Shown in pieces: positions 43,474-52,093 of a stretch of DNA of 64,000 nucleotides; position 1 is the first letter of the stretch, and every line of letters starts with the position of its first letter. A model generated the notes under the pieces. That model saw only the letters and a program-made list of their open reading frames with translations. It made no database searches and was not told where the DNA came from. The position numbers and the translations under genes were made by a program. Source of the DNA: Planococcus maritimus (GTDB taxonomy: Bacteria; Bacillota; Bacilli; Bacillales_A; Planococcaceae); NCBI RefSeq assembly GCF_001592825.1, contig NZ_LTZG01000011.1, positions 310,001 through 374,000 of the forward strand. Direction: 5' to 3'.

Positions 43474-44649
43474 TTATCCGCGTTGCTTGCGTGTCATGAC
43501 CTCGAAAATAACAGCAGCGGCCAAGACGCCCCCGCGAATCATATACTGATAGGAAATGCCGACACCAAGCAAGTTCATGCCACTCGACAAGGAAGCCATC
43601 ACGATCGCGCCAATAATAGCGCCGGTGACCTTGCCGACACCGCCAGCGGAAGACACCCCGCCAACATAAGCGGCCGCGATGGCATCGAGTTCAAACAAGG
43701 TTCCCGCTGTCGTTGTTGCCGATTGCAGTCGCGCTGTGAACAGGATGCCCGACAAAGCAGCAAGCATGCCCATGGAACCGAAGACAATCATGGTGATTTT
43801 CGTGACGTTGATGCCACTTAAATGGGCCGCTTCCGGGTTGCTGCCGACCGCATAAATATTGCGCCCAAGAACGGTTTTCGTCGAGAGGAAATGATAAATC
43901 ACAACGACGAGCAGCATGATGACGACCGTCCATGAAAAGCCATTGTATCCTGCAAGCACCCATGTGATATAGCCGATGATGAATGAAACAAAAACCAGTT
44001 TCACAATAAAGATCGGCAAGGAAATCACTTCAAAGCCATATGTCACTTTATTGCGTCGAGTGGACAGTTCGCTGTAAATATAGAGCGCAATACCGACCGC
44101 TCCAACAAGTACCGATAGCAAATGGAGACCATTCACTTCGACGAGTGATGGGATGAAACCATTGCCGAGTGAATTGAACAAATCGTCATTGACGATGATG
44201 GTACCTGTCGATTCTGTGACATTGAGTAAAGCCCCGCGGAAAATCAACATGCCGGCCAGTGTCGCGACAAAAGACGGGATGCCAATTTTCGCTACCAAAA
44301 AGCCATTGAACAAACCGATAATGATCCCGAACACCATAACGATCGGGATGACGAGCCAAACGGACAAGCCCATTTGTGTCAGGAAAATCGCTGCCACTGC
44401 GCCGAGAAACCCGGCGACAAATCCGACCGATAAATCGATGTGGCGAATGACGATGATGAGCGTCATGCCAACTGCGAGCACGGCGATGTAGCCGGCTGAA
44501 TCGAGCAGATTACTGATGTTTCGGGATGACATGAACAAGCCGTCGGTCATCACGGAAAAGGTCAGCATGATCACGAACAAGGCGATGTACATGCCGTAAT
44601 CGCGAATATTGGTTTTGATCAGAAAGCGCGCTTCATTGAAAAAACTCAT
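43474..44649 (-). CDS. Sugar ABC transporter permease (XylH/GguB type)
   Basis: A 391-residue permease of the BPD_transp_2/RbsC class with some ten or more helices. Typical sequence is IRHIDLSVGFVAGFLGAVAAIF (about 65-86), GLFNGFLVAKIGIPSFVATLAGMLIFRGALL, and NPEAAHLSGINVTKITMIVFGSMGMLAALSGILFTAR followed by AYVGGVSSAGGVGKVTGAIIGA. The length of about 390 residues matches XylH/GguB rather than the shorter RbsC. It is the third gene of the operon and lies 13 bases after the ATPase gene. Confidence 0.92.
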   Translation of the reverse strand: MSFFNEARFLIKTNIRDYGMYIALFVIMLTFSVMTDGLFMSSRNISNLLDSAGYIAVLAVGMTLIIVIRHIDLSVGFVAGFLGAVAAIFLTQMGLSVWLVIPIVMVFGIIIGLFNGFLVAKIGIPSFVATLAGMLIFRGALLNVTESTGTIIVNDDLFNSLGNGFIPSLVEVNGLHLLSVLVGAVGIALYIYSELSTRRNKVTYGFEVISLPIFIVKLVFVSFIIGYITWVLAGYNGFSWTVVIMLLVVVIYHFLSTKTVLGRNIYAVGSNPEAAHLSGINVTKITMIVFGSMGMLAALSGILFTARLQSATTTAGTLFELDAIAAAYVGGVSSAGGVGKVTGAIIGAIVMASLSSGMNLLGVGISYQYMIRGGVLAAAVIFEVMTRKQRG

Positions 44650-44662
44650 GGATTTCTACCCC

Positions 44663-46183
44663 CTATTGCGTTGCCAATTCCATAATGGCTTCTTGTGTCG
44701 TACCTGCTCTCGATAACTCTCCCGTGATTGCGCCTTCTGCCATCACGTAAATACGGTCGCTCATGCCGATGATTTCGTTCAGTTCAGAAGAAATCATGAT
44801 GATGCTCATGCCTTGTTTGATCAATTCGTTCATGATCGTGTAGATCTCGAACTTCGCTCCGACGTCGATGCCCCGCGTCGGTTCATCGAGGATCAAAATT
44901 TTTGGTCCCGTGAATAGCCATTTGCCGAGCGATACTTTTTGCTGATTGCCGCCGCTCAGTTTGCCGACTGCCAGTTCAAGCGAGCTGGTCTTGATGTGCA
45001 GCGATTTTCTGTACTCCGATCCCACTTTCACTTCCTCATTCAAATTCAACACGCCGCTTTGCGAGATTCCTTTCAAATGAGCCGCTGTCAGATTGTTCTT
45101 GATGTCATTGATCAAGAACAATCCGTTGCCTTTCCGATCCTCGGTCACATAAGCGATTCCAGCCTTAATGGCATCGCTCGTATGCTTGAATTGAACGTCC
45201 CGCCCGTTGACCTGCATATCGCCTTCCACTTTGTATTTTTTCGGGTTGCCGAATATGCTAAGCGCCAGTTCCGTACGTCCCGACCCCATCAGTCCGGCGA
45301 TTCCGATGATTTCACCTTGTTTTAATTGGATATTCGCCTTTTTGACGACGTGGCGGCCCAATTGCGAATCGTAGGCTGACCAGTTATTCAGCTCCAACAC
45401 CGTGTCGCCAAATTCATGATCCAAGCGCTTCGGATAGATATCGGCAATTTCGCGTCCCACCATGTTCTTGATAATGACGCTTTCTGAGATTTCGCCTTTA
45501 TGCGCATCCAAAGTGACAATGGTTTTGCCATCCCGCAGGATTGTCGCTTTGTCGGCGATGGAAATGACTTCTTTTAATTTATGGGAAATCATGATGCACG
45601 TAATTCCCTGTGACCTCAATTCCTTTAACAGCTCCAATAAGTTTTCGCTGTCGTTTTCGTTCAAGGCAGCGGTCGGCTCGTCAAGAATCAATAGCTTGAC
45701 CTCTTTGCTTAACGTCTTGGCGATTTCCACCAATTGCTGCTTGCCTACCCCGAGATCCTTGATCAAAGTCTCCGGATCCACTTTCAATTTGACCTTTTCC
45801 AGCATCTTGACGGACTGGACAATCGTTTCATTCCAATCAACGAATGGGCCTTTCCTAATTTCGTTGCCGGCGAAAATATTCTCATAAACCGTCAGATCCG
45901 GAAACAGTGCCAGCTCCTGATAGATGATGGCAATTCCTGCTTTAACGCTATCGTTGATTTCATTGAAGCGTTGCACATCCCCTTCGAAGACGATGTCGCC
46001 GTCGTATGTACCATAAGGGTATACGCCGCTCAGCACTTTCATGAGAGTCGATTTCCCTGCACCGTTTTCACCGATCAGGCAGTGGATTTCTCCGCGTTCG
46101 ACTTTGAAATTGACGTCATCGAGTGCTTTGATGCCCGTAAACTCTTTCGTAATGCCGTTCATTTCTAAAATATAGTCGCTCAT
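44663..46183 (-). CDS. Sugar ABC transporter ATP-binding protein (XylG/GguA type)
   Basis: A 506-residue duplicated ATPase that drives sugar uptake. The first half has Walker A GENGAGKST (about 38), signature LGVGKQQLVEIAK and Walker B LLILDEPTAAL. The second half has the degenerate Walker A region GLMGSGRTEL, signature LSGGNQQKVSLGKW and Walker B ILILDEPTRGIDVG. This layout is that of XylG, RbsA, MglA and GguA. It lies between the binding protein and the permease. Confidence 0.93.
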   Translation of the reverse strand: MSDYILEMNGITKEFTGIKALDDVNFKVERGEIHCLIGENGAGKSTLMKVLSGVYPYGTYDGDIVFEGDVQRFNEINDSVKAGIAIIYQELALFPDLTVYENIFAGNEIRKGPFVDWNETIVQSVKMLEKVKLKVDPETLIKDLGVGKQQLVEIAKTLSKEVKLLILDEPTAALNENDSENLLELLKELRSQGITCIMISHKLKEVISIADKATILRDGKTIVTLDAHKGEISESVIIKNMVGREIADIYPKRLDHEFGDTVLELNNWSAYDSQLGRHVVKKANIQLKQGEIIGIAGLMGSGRTELALSIFGNPKKYKVEGDMQVNGRDVQFKHTSDAIKAGIAYVTEDRKGNGLFLINDIKNNLTAAHLKGISQSGVLNLNEEVKVGSEYRKSLHIKTSSLELAVGKLSGGNQQKVSLGKWLFTGPKILILDEPTRGIDVGAKFEIYTIMNELIKQGMSIIMISSELNEIIGMSDRIYVMAEGAITGELSRAGTTQEAIMELATQ

Positions 46184-46224
46184 CTCTTCGCCTCCCCTGC
46201 AAAAAAACCTGAAGGAATGGAGAA

Positions 46225-46250
46225 ATAGTGATAGGCGGCGCTACCACTAT
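46225..46250 (-). promoter_or_regulatory. Intercistronic hairpin between xylF-like and xylG-like genes
   Basis: ATAGTG and CACTAT with further inner pairing (TAGCG region) form a stem-loop in the 83-base gap, without a long T run. Such hairpins commonly make the binding-protein message more abundant than the downstream genes, by stabilisation or partial termination. Confidence 0.55.
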
Positions 46251-46266
46251 TCCTGTGTCCTATTGT

Positions 46267-47397
46267 TTATTCGATGCCTGTAAATTCACTGGCTTCGTAA
46301 TATTCTGTGTCGATCAATTCGGATTTCACGTTTTCTTTGTCAACCACGGTAACGTCTGTCTGTTTCGCTTTCACTTCACCTGCGCCGTTATCGTAAGAAC
46401 CTGTTGTCTCGGGTTCATTGCCATCCAATACTTCGACCGCCATGCCCATTGCATCCTGGACAAGTGTACGAACATCTTTGAATACCGTCATCGATTGTTT
46501 CTCATCGATGATGTACTGGATTGATGCTTTTTCGGCATCCTGGCCTGTGATTGTGTAATCTGTCACAGCGGAATCCGATCCAAATACATCTGCAATCGAG
46601 CGAGCCGTGCCGTCGTTTGGTGCCAAAATCGCTACATCGCCTTTCAAATCTTCACCTACTGACGTCAAATGCGTCTGTGCTTTGTTCTTGGATTCGTTTG
46701 GATCCCAGTTCGTGGTGACCTGGCCGATGATTTTGCTCAATTGGTCGCGATCCAATTCTTTCGTGTCAGACAAAGCTTCTGCTTCGCTGGAGTTAGCGAT
46801 CTTGAATGTGCCATCAGCAATTTTCGGCTGCAGCACTTCCCATGCGCCTTGGAAGAATAGGAAAGCATTATTATCCGAAGAAGCACCGGCATACAAGTAC
46901 AATGGGTTATCGGAGCCCTCAGCGTTATCGATCAAATACTGTGCTTGTGCTGCCCCCACTGCCAAGGAATCGAATGTTACGTAGTAATCAACAGCATCTG
47001 TATCGGTAATCAAACGGTCATACGCAATCACGGTCACATCATCTTTTTTCGCTGCTTCTACAGCGGCAGCTGCAGCCGCCCCGTCATGCGGCGTGATAAT
47101 CAAGACTTTGATGCCTTTGTTCAACAATGCTTCGACGTTTTCTTTCTCTTTAGCCGAAGATCCTTGGCTGAAGAGAATTTCAGTCGAGTAATCCGAATCC
47201 GACAGTGCATCTTTAAAGCGTTGTTCATCCTGTACCCAACGCGGCTCATCTTTTGTCGGTAACACGATGCCGACATCTACCCCTGAGCCAGAACCAGATC
47301 CTGAACCTTCTTCCCCCTCGCTATTGCAAGCAGCGGCCATTAAAGCGAACAACACCAGAATCATCAGTAACAGCAAACTTTTACTATTCTTCTTCAT
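46267..47397 (-). CDS. Sugar-binding lipoprotein of the ABC transporter (XylF/ChvE type)
   Basis: A 376-residue lipoprotein. The lipobox is LMAAAC near residue 24, followed by a Ser/Gly linker (GSGSGSGSG). The binding domain has VDVGIVLPTKDEPRWVQDEQRFKDAL, VLIITPHDGAAAAAAVEAAKK, VIAYDRLITDTDAVDYYVTFDSLAVG and DYTITGQDAEKASIQYIIDEKQSMTVFKDVR, all typical of ChvE/XylF proteins that bind xylose, glucose or galactose. Which sugar binds is not certain. It is the first gene of its operon, under a cre site. GGAGAGGGG lies upstream of the ATG. Confidence 0.93.
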   Translation of the reverse strand: MKKNSKSLLLLMILVLFALMAAACNSEGEEGSGSGSGSGVDVGIVLPTKDEPRWVQDEQRFKDALSDSDYSTEILFSQGSSAKEKENVEALLNKGIKVLIITPHDGAAAAAAVEAAKKDDVTVIAYDRLITDTDAVDYYVTFDSLAVGAAQAQYLIDNAEGSDNPLYLYAGASSDNNAFLFFQGAWEVLQPKIADGTFKIANSSEAEALSDTKELDRDQLSKIIGQVTTNWDPNESKNKAQTHLTSVGEDLKGDVAILAPNDGTARSIADVFGSDSAVTDYTITGQDAEKASIQYIIDEKQSMTVFKDVRTLVQDAMGMAVEVLDGNEPETTGSYDNGAGEVKAKQTDVTVVDKENVKSELIDTEYYEASEFTGIE

Positions 47398-47464
47398 ATC
47401 TTTTCCCCTCTCCCTTTGTCCATATAAGTCATTACTCTTTAAGTATAAATTCTGAAAACTTTAA

Positions 47465-47478
47465 TGATAGCGCTTTCA
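47465..47478. promoter_or_regulatory. cre site (CcpA operator) of the sugar transporter operon
   Basis: TGATAGCGCTTTCA matches the cre consensus TGWNANCGNTNWCA at every defined position. It lies about 70 bases upstream of the binding-protein start and overlaps the -35 region of a putative minus-strand promoter whose -10 box is TATACT. Carbon catabolite repression by CcpA is the expected effect. Confidence 0.85.
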
Positions 47479-47568
47479 CTAGCACTCTTTTAACATCTTC
47501 TGTACTTTTTCAACTTTTCGCTCCAAATGCTTCACCAATTTTTTTAATCGTTCCGTATATCCGCGCAT

Positions 47569-47606
47569 GAAAAAACGCCAATCCCTTAAAAAGGAATTGG
47601 CGTTCT
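47569..47606 (-). terminator. Terminator of the zinc-ribbon gene
   Basis: AACGCCAATtCCTT with AAGGgATTGGCGTT, followed by TTTT on the minus strand. Confidence 0.88.
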
Positions 47607-47608
47607 TC

Positions 47609-47830
47609 TCATTGTTCCTGTCCGCGCGGTGCTTTTGGCGGTTGGCATGTGTCGCATTTGCGCTGGTTGTTCTTGTTGAACTTCGTGAAGGTTTTCTCGA
47701 AGTTATTGCCGCATGCACATTTGAACAACAACTTTTGGGAAAATCCATGATACTCCGTCGACAATAGTTTGCTGTCGGAATTGTTGTTGACAAATGTTCT
47801 GATTTTATCGATCGTCCATCGTTTATTCAT
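47609..47830 (-). CDS. Small zinc-ribbon protein (DUF723-like)
   Basis: A 73-residue protein with a CACGNNFEKTFTKFNKNNQRKCDTC segment: two CxC/CxxC knuckles about 20 residues apart, a likely zinc ribbon. The motif resembles the small repeated DUF723-type zinc fingers found beside homing-endonuclease and phage DNA-binding domains; that link is from memory. The N-terminal part (RWTIDKIRTFVNNN) is a short helix. GAGGTG lies upstream of the ATG, and a good terminator follows, so it is an independent gene. Function unknown. Confidence 0.7.
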   Translation of the reverse strand: MNKRWTIDKIRTFVNNNSDSKLLSTEYHGFSQKLLFKCACGNNFEKTFTKFNKNNQRKCDTCQPPKAPRGQEQ

Positions 47831-47958
47831 TTAGTTACACCTCAATTTAATAGTAGAAGAAAGCTTTTCGGGCTTTTCGTCTCAAGCGGCTGCTTCATTG
47901 CGCCTTAAGTTCTCTATTATACCACGCATGGGCGGCAATTGAGGATAATTGCTGTTTT

Positions 47959-48405
47959 TTAGCTTGCGGTTTTTAACATATGCAAGATCGCTTGCGTCAG
48001 ATAGGGAGTATCACTTTCCAATTGCTCGATGGTGTAAGTGCCCGAGAAATATTGGATTACCAGTCCATCAACAAAAGCAATCATCAAGGAAGCGCCTCGC
48101 CCTTCTTGAATGACCGGATACCGGCCGCCTCCATCGAGTCCCTGCAGCTTCTCTTGTACGCGGTCAACCATTCGCTGGAAGGAACTGCTAAAGGTGTCGA
48201 CATCTATTTGTTGTTGGGAATATCGGCTCATCGCAGTTTTGATCGTCGCCAAATTCCGTTCGTTGTAAGACCATGAGTCATGCAAAAACGCTTCTACGAA
48301 CGCCTCTACACTGTCAGATTGGTTATTATCCACTGCGTCCAAGTAATCTTCTTCCAGTTTCCCCAATGCCTCGTCCATCCGGTTTTTTGAGCTTGTGTGT
48401 CCCAT
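47959..48405 (-). CDS. TetR-like ligand-binding domain lacking the helix-turn-helix
   Basis: A 148-residue all-helical protein. The C-terminal part (ASLMIAFVDGLVIQYFSGTYTIEQL) and the middle (VEAFVEAFLHDSW, NLATIKTAMSRY) resemble the C-terminal regulatory half of TetR/AcrR repressors, but no DNA-binding helix-turn-helix precedes them. The ATG at 48405 has AAGGAGG eight bases upstream, so the short form seems to be the translated one; a 28-codon in-frame extension has no such site and no HTH. It may be a decayed regulator or a standalone ligand-binding protein. No HTH fragment is found in the other frames upstream. Confidence 0.5.
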   Translation of the reverse strand: MGHTSSKNRMDEALGKLEEDYLDAVDNNQSDSVEAFVEAFLHDSWSYNERNLATIKTAMSRYSQQQIDVDTFSSSFQRMVDRVQEKLQGLDGGGRYPVIQEGRGASLMIAFVDGLVIQYFSGTYTIEQLESDTPYLTQAILHMLKTAS

Positions 48406-48531
48406 GAGATCCGCCTCCTTATTATTCCAAATAATTGGGTTACGGGGTTCATTTCCCGATTTGTGAAGCACTAAACTCTCCATTCCCATAAATTTTCCAA
48501 AAAGCGATTTTGGTGCTGATCGTCATTTCCA

Positions 48532-48572
48532 CAAAAAAATGCCGTTAAAAGACGTGAGCTTTTAACGGCATT
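48532..48572 (-). terminator. dus terminator
   Basis: Fourteen-base stem AATGCCGTTAAAAG with its complement, followed by TTTTTTT on the minus strand. Confidence 0.9.
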
Positions 48573-48579
48573 TCGTTAT

Positions 48580-49569
48580 TTAATATTGGCTAGTCGCTAC
48601 AGGTACTTCTTTCTTCTCGAACTCATTGAGCAAGGCTCGCACTTCATCAGTGGTCTCCGTATGCATCAAATCGTTGCGGAGTTCACCGGCACCGCGTACA
48701 CCACGGACGTAAATCTTGAAGAAACGGCGCAATGGCTTGAAAGCGATCGGCTCAGTTTCGGTCGAGTATTTATCGTGGAGGTCGAGATGCAGGCGCAACA
48801 GGTCGAACAATTCCTGTGTGCTGTGCTCTTTCGGTTCCTCTTCGAAAGCGAACGGGTTGTGGAAAATCCCGCGTCCGATCATGACGCCGTCGATGCCGTA
48901 TTTATCCGCCAGTTCCTGGCCGGTTTTGCGGTCTGGGATGTCGCCGTTGATTGTCAGTAAGGTATCCGGCGCCACTTCATCACGCAGCGCTTTGATTTCA
49001 GGGATCAATTCCCAATGCGCTGGCACGGCGCTCATTTCTTTTTTCGTCCGCAAATGAATCGACAAATTGGCAATGTCTTGTTCCAGGACATGGCGCAACC
49101 AGCCTTTCCATTCGTCGACATGCGTATAGCCGAGGCGCGTCTTGACGCTGACAGGCAGTCCGCCCATTTTCGCCGCTTGGATAATTTCCGCTGCGTTGTC
49201 CGGATAATTGATCAAGCCGCTGCCTTTTCCTTTAGCGGCAACGTTCGGCACCGGGCAGCCCATATTGATGTCAACGCCTTTAAAGCCTTGCGCTGCCATG
49301 CCAATGCTCATCTCGCGGAAATGCTCCGGCTTGTTGCCCCAGATATGGGCGACAATCGGCTGCTCATCTTCCGTGAATGTCAAACGCCCACGTACGCTGT
49401 GGATGCCTTCCGGATGGCAATAACTCTCTGTATTCGTAAACTCCGTGAAATATACATCAGGGCTCGCCGCTTCCGCCACAACATGGCGAAACACCACATT
49501 CGTCACATCTTCCATCGGCGCCAATACAAAAAATGGCTTCGGCAATTCACGCCAAAAATTTTCTTTCAT
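48580..49569 (-). CDS. dus: tRNA-dihydrouridine synthase
   Basis: A 329-residue flavoprotein that reduces uridines in the D-loop of tRNA with NADPH. Visible features are [13 protein letters not shown] at the N-terminus, the active-site stretch [24 protein letters not shown] (about 96-119), [32 protein letters not shown] and [16 protein letters not shown]. It belongs to the DusB/DusC-like class with a C-terminal helical domain. Which tRNA position it modifies cannot be told. GAAAGGA lies upstream of the ATG. Confidence 0.93.
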   Translation of the reverse strand: MKENFWRELPKPFFVLAPMEDVTNVVFRHVVAEAASPDVYFTEFTNTESYCHPEGIHSVRGRLTFTEDEQPIVAHIWGNKPEHFREMSIGMAAQGFKGVDINMGCPVPNVAAKGKGSGLINYPDNAAEIIQAAKMGGLPVSVKTRLGYTHVDEWKGWLRHVLEQDIANLSIHLRTKKEMSAVPAHWELIPEIKALRDEVAPDTLLTINGDIPDRKTGQELADKYGIDGVMIGRGIFHNPFAFEEEPKEHSTQELFDLLRLHLDLHDKYSTETEPIAFKPLRRFFKIYVRGVRGAGELRNDLMHTETTDEVRALLNEFEKKEVPVATSQY

Positions 49570-49751
49570 AGCTCAATTCCAATCCTTTCCTTGCGGGATG
49601 AAGCGTCCCTCCATCCAAAAAATTCACTGTCATCTATAATGGGAATCCAACAATATCAACTGTTTCAATAGGCTTTAGCTTTTCGTAACCTTATACAGTT
49701 TACACGATTCCACGCGCTGTGGAAAGAGAGGCGCTCCTTTCGAAAGACAGA

Positions 49752-49781
49752 TAAAAGCCCTCACTGTTGTCTGTGAGGGCT
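49752..49781 (-). terminator. Terminator of the aldolase-like gene
   Basis: AGCCCTCAC with GTGAGGGCT, 8-base loop, followed by TTTT on the minus strand. Confidence 0.88.
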
Positions 49782-49795
49782 GAACGCAAAATCGG

Positions 49796-50896
49796 TTAAT
49801 CGCCGAAGCTCTGTCTCATCTTCTGATCTAGTCTCTCAAACGTTTCCTTGAGGAGATCTTCCGGTATTTCTTCGTACTGGTCTCCCATGTGCACTTCAAA
49901 ATAACAGGACCCGCTGTTCCGTTCTTTCACATAACCGGTGATGCCGATTCCTGTTTCTTGCCCAAGCTCCACAAGGACCGGTTCGACTTCTTCTTTCGAG
50001 TGTGCGAACTGGACGTGGAACATATTCGACACCGGCACTTTCGGCAAAGTCGAAATGCCTGTACAAGAATTAAACCATTCAGCCACGCGCTTCGCCGATT
50101 CGTAATAATGCCCCATCTTCTCGGAGCGTTCGTTGAAATAATAATCCGCCGATACGATATACGGATAAAGGCTGATCAAGTCGCCGCCGTGGCGTCTTTT
50201 CCATACTTTTGATTGCTGCGTGAACGCTTCGTCCCCAGCGAGGATGGCGCCGGCAATTCCGCCGATGCCTTTGTATAAAGACACATAGACGCTATCGAAC
50301 AAGGCACAAATTTCCGCTGCGGACTTTTCATAATAAGGAGTGACTTCTAGCAACCGGGCGCCATCAAGATGCAGCTTGATATTGTGCTTGCGGCAATAGC
50401 TGGAGATTTGCTCCAGCGTCTCGAAGCTCGGCAATTGCCCGCCAATTTCACGCTGCGGCAATTCCAATAGTACAGCCGCCACCTCGTCCCCTAACTCCGT
50501 GACGTCCTGTAACTCGACAACTCGGTCCGGAGACGTCAAATGCACCGCTTCGATGCCATGCAATTCTTTTAATCCGTCCTCTTCATGAATCTCCAAATGG
50601 CTCAGCGGATGATAGGCGACGGTTTTCAGCCCTTTTTCATCACACCACATCCGCAGCGCAATCTGCTGGGCCATCGTACCGCTCGGAAAAAAGACAGCCG
50701 CTTCTTTTCCAAGGAAAGCCGCCATCTTTTGCTGAAAACTTTCGATGACTTGCCCCGTTCCATAGATGTCACTTTCCATTTCATCTGCCATCGCTTCAAA
50801 AGCCTTCTTCAATACGCCAATGTTTCGCGTGCCGTGATTCGCCAATTGATACGTCGATTGCTTAAAGACCGCTTGTAGCCGGTTCAGTTCCGTCAA
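49796..50896 (-). CDS. Threonine aldolase/beta-eliminating lyase family PLP enzyme
   Basis: A 366-residue PLP-dependent enzyme of fold type I related to low-specificity L-threonine aldolase, which splits threonine into glycine and acetaldehyde. The PLP-binding Lys lies in VSLYKGIGGIAGAILAG near residue 212, preceded by KLHLDGARLLEV with the conserved Asp-Gly-Ala-Arg. The start is taken as TTG at 50896, ten bases after GGAGG; the GTG three codons upstream is only one base from that site. It could be co-transcribed with the GGDEF gene 36 bases upstream. Confidence 0.83.
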   Translation of the reverse strand: MTELNRLQAVFKQSTYQLANHGTRNIGVLKKAFEAMADEMESDIYGTGQVIESFQQKMAAFLGKEAAVFFPSGTMAQQIALRMWCDEKGLKTVAYHPLSHLEIHEEDGLKELHGIEAVHLTSPDRVVELQDVTELGDEVAAVLLELPQREIGGQLPSFETLEQISSYCRKHNIKLHLDGARLLEVTPYYEKSAAEICALFDSVYVSLYKGIGGIAGAILAGDEAFTQQSKVWKRRHGGDLISLYPYIVSADYYFNERSEKMGHYYESAKRVAEWFNSCTGISTLPKVPVSNMFHVQFAHSKEEVEPVLVELGQETGIGITGYVKERNSGSCYFEVHMGDQYEEIPEDLLKETFERLDQKMRQSFGD

Positions 50897-50932
50897 TATC
50901 TTCACTCCTCCAACTAGCTGATGTCGTATTGA

Positions 50933-51874
50933 TCAATAAAAACTATAACAGTTCTTCCCCGATTTTTTTGCTTGGTACAAAGCGTGGTCAGCTTGTCGAA
51001 GAAGTTCTCTCAAGTCCTGGTTTCCACCGGCTGGATACTGTGCAATGCCGATGCTCGCCGATAGCGAATAATCCGCTTCCCACTGGCTCAAGCTGGCAAG
51101 CAGGCGTGTTGCCCATTCACTTAATTCCGCAGCACTTACAGGCTTGGCAAAACAAATCAAAAATTCATCCCCGCCGAGCCGTGCCGCTAAAACATCTGTC
51201 TGACCTTCGATAAATTGCTGCAGCTTGGCTGCCACTTCTTTCAAGACGAGATCGCCTGTCTCGTGGCCGTATAGATCGTTGACATTTTTAAACCCATCTA
51301 GGTCCAAGAAGAAAATCGATCCCCCAGCTTTCGAATTGCCATCAAAAAAACGGGTAAGGAAATGCCGATTGTACAGATCTGTCAGCGAATCCCGATATGC
51401 AAAGCGTTCCAGGTCAAGGTAATAGGAGAACATCCGCACAATGCGCTGCAATAATGTGATGCTTCTTGCATCGAATTGGCTTTTCTCGTCATTCACCGCA
51501 CATAAAGTGCCGAAGCGGTCGCCGTTAACAAAAGAAATCGGCAGGCCTAAGTACGACCTTACATGGGCCGCTTCCAGCTTATCTTCAAAATGCTTCAATT
51601 CTGGAGCGTCTTGAACATCCTCATAGACCAGTGGCTGCTTGTTTTCGAAATCCATCCGGCTGCACAATGTGTCATTCAGGTCGAGCACCATGCCCTCCGC
51701 TACAGGAATGCTGCTGGTATTCAATGAATGCTTCAAGACAATTTGCTGGGCTTCCGTGATAGAGCTTAAATAAAATAATTGATCCGGCAAAATCTCTTTA
51801 GCCAAATCGATCACATCTTCCGCCAGCTCATCAAAATTCTTATACATTTCCAATTCCTGAAAGGTCTCCATCAT
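50933..51874 (-). CDS. GAF-GGDEF diguanylate cyclase
   Basis: A 313-residue soluble signalling enzyme that makes cyclic di-GMP. A GAF domain (about 12-150) binds an unknown small ligand (YLGLPISFVNGDRFGTLCAVND). The GGDEF domain (about 160-313) opens with AYRDSLTDLYNRHFL and has an intact active site RLGGDEFLI. The I-site (RxxD) upstream of it is not obvious. No membrane helix is seen, so it acts in the cytosol. GAGGTG precedes tandem ATG codons, either of which could be used. Confidence 0.9.
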   Translation of the reverse strand: MMETFQELEMYKNFDELAEDVIDLAKEILPDQLFYLSSITEAQQIVLKHSLNTSSIPVAEGMVLDLNDTLCSRMDFENKQPLVYEDVQDAPELKHFEDKLEAAHVRSYLGLPISFVNGDRFGTLCAVNDEKSQFDARSITLLQRIVRMFSYYLDLERFAYRDSLTDLYNRHFLTRFFDGNSKAGGSIFFLDLDGFKNVNDLYGHETGDLVLKEVAAKLQQFIEGQTDVLAARLGGDEFLICFAKPVSAAELSEWATRLLASLSQWEADYSLSASIGIAQYPAGGNQDLRELLRQADHALYQAKKSGKNCYSFY

Positions 51875-52022
51875 GTCAGCACCTCGCGTTATATCAGATT
51901 TCTTGTTTTCATTTTGAAAATGGCTTCATCCCATTTTGGAATAGCCAATATTTAACTATCCGAGTTAAAGTTTAACATAGAATGGGCCATCGTGAAGTGT
52001 CCTTCCTGCTCAATCAAACCAG

Positions 52023-52069
52023 AAAAACCCCGGACACAGGCACATAATACGCTGCCCGTTCCGAGGTTT
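52023..52069 (-). terminator. Probable degV terminator
   Basis: AAACCTCGGA with TCCGGGGTTT and a 25-base loop holding weak inner pairs, followed by TTTTC on the minus strand. Confidence 0.65.
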
Positions 52070-52093
52070 CTCCCCCATTTCATCGCCCTGTTT

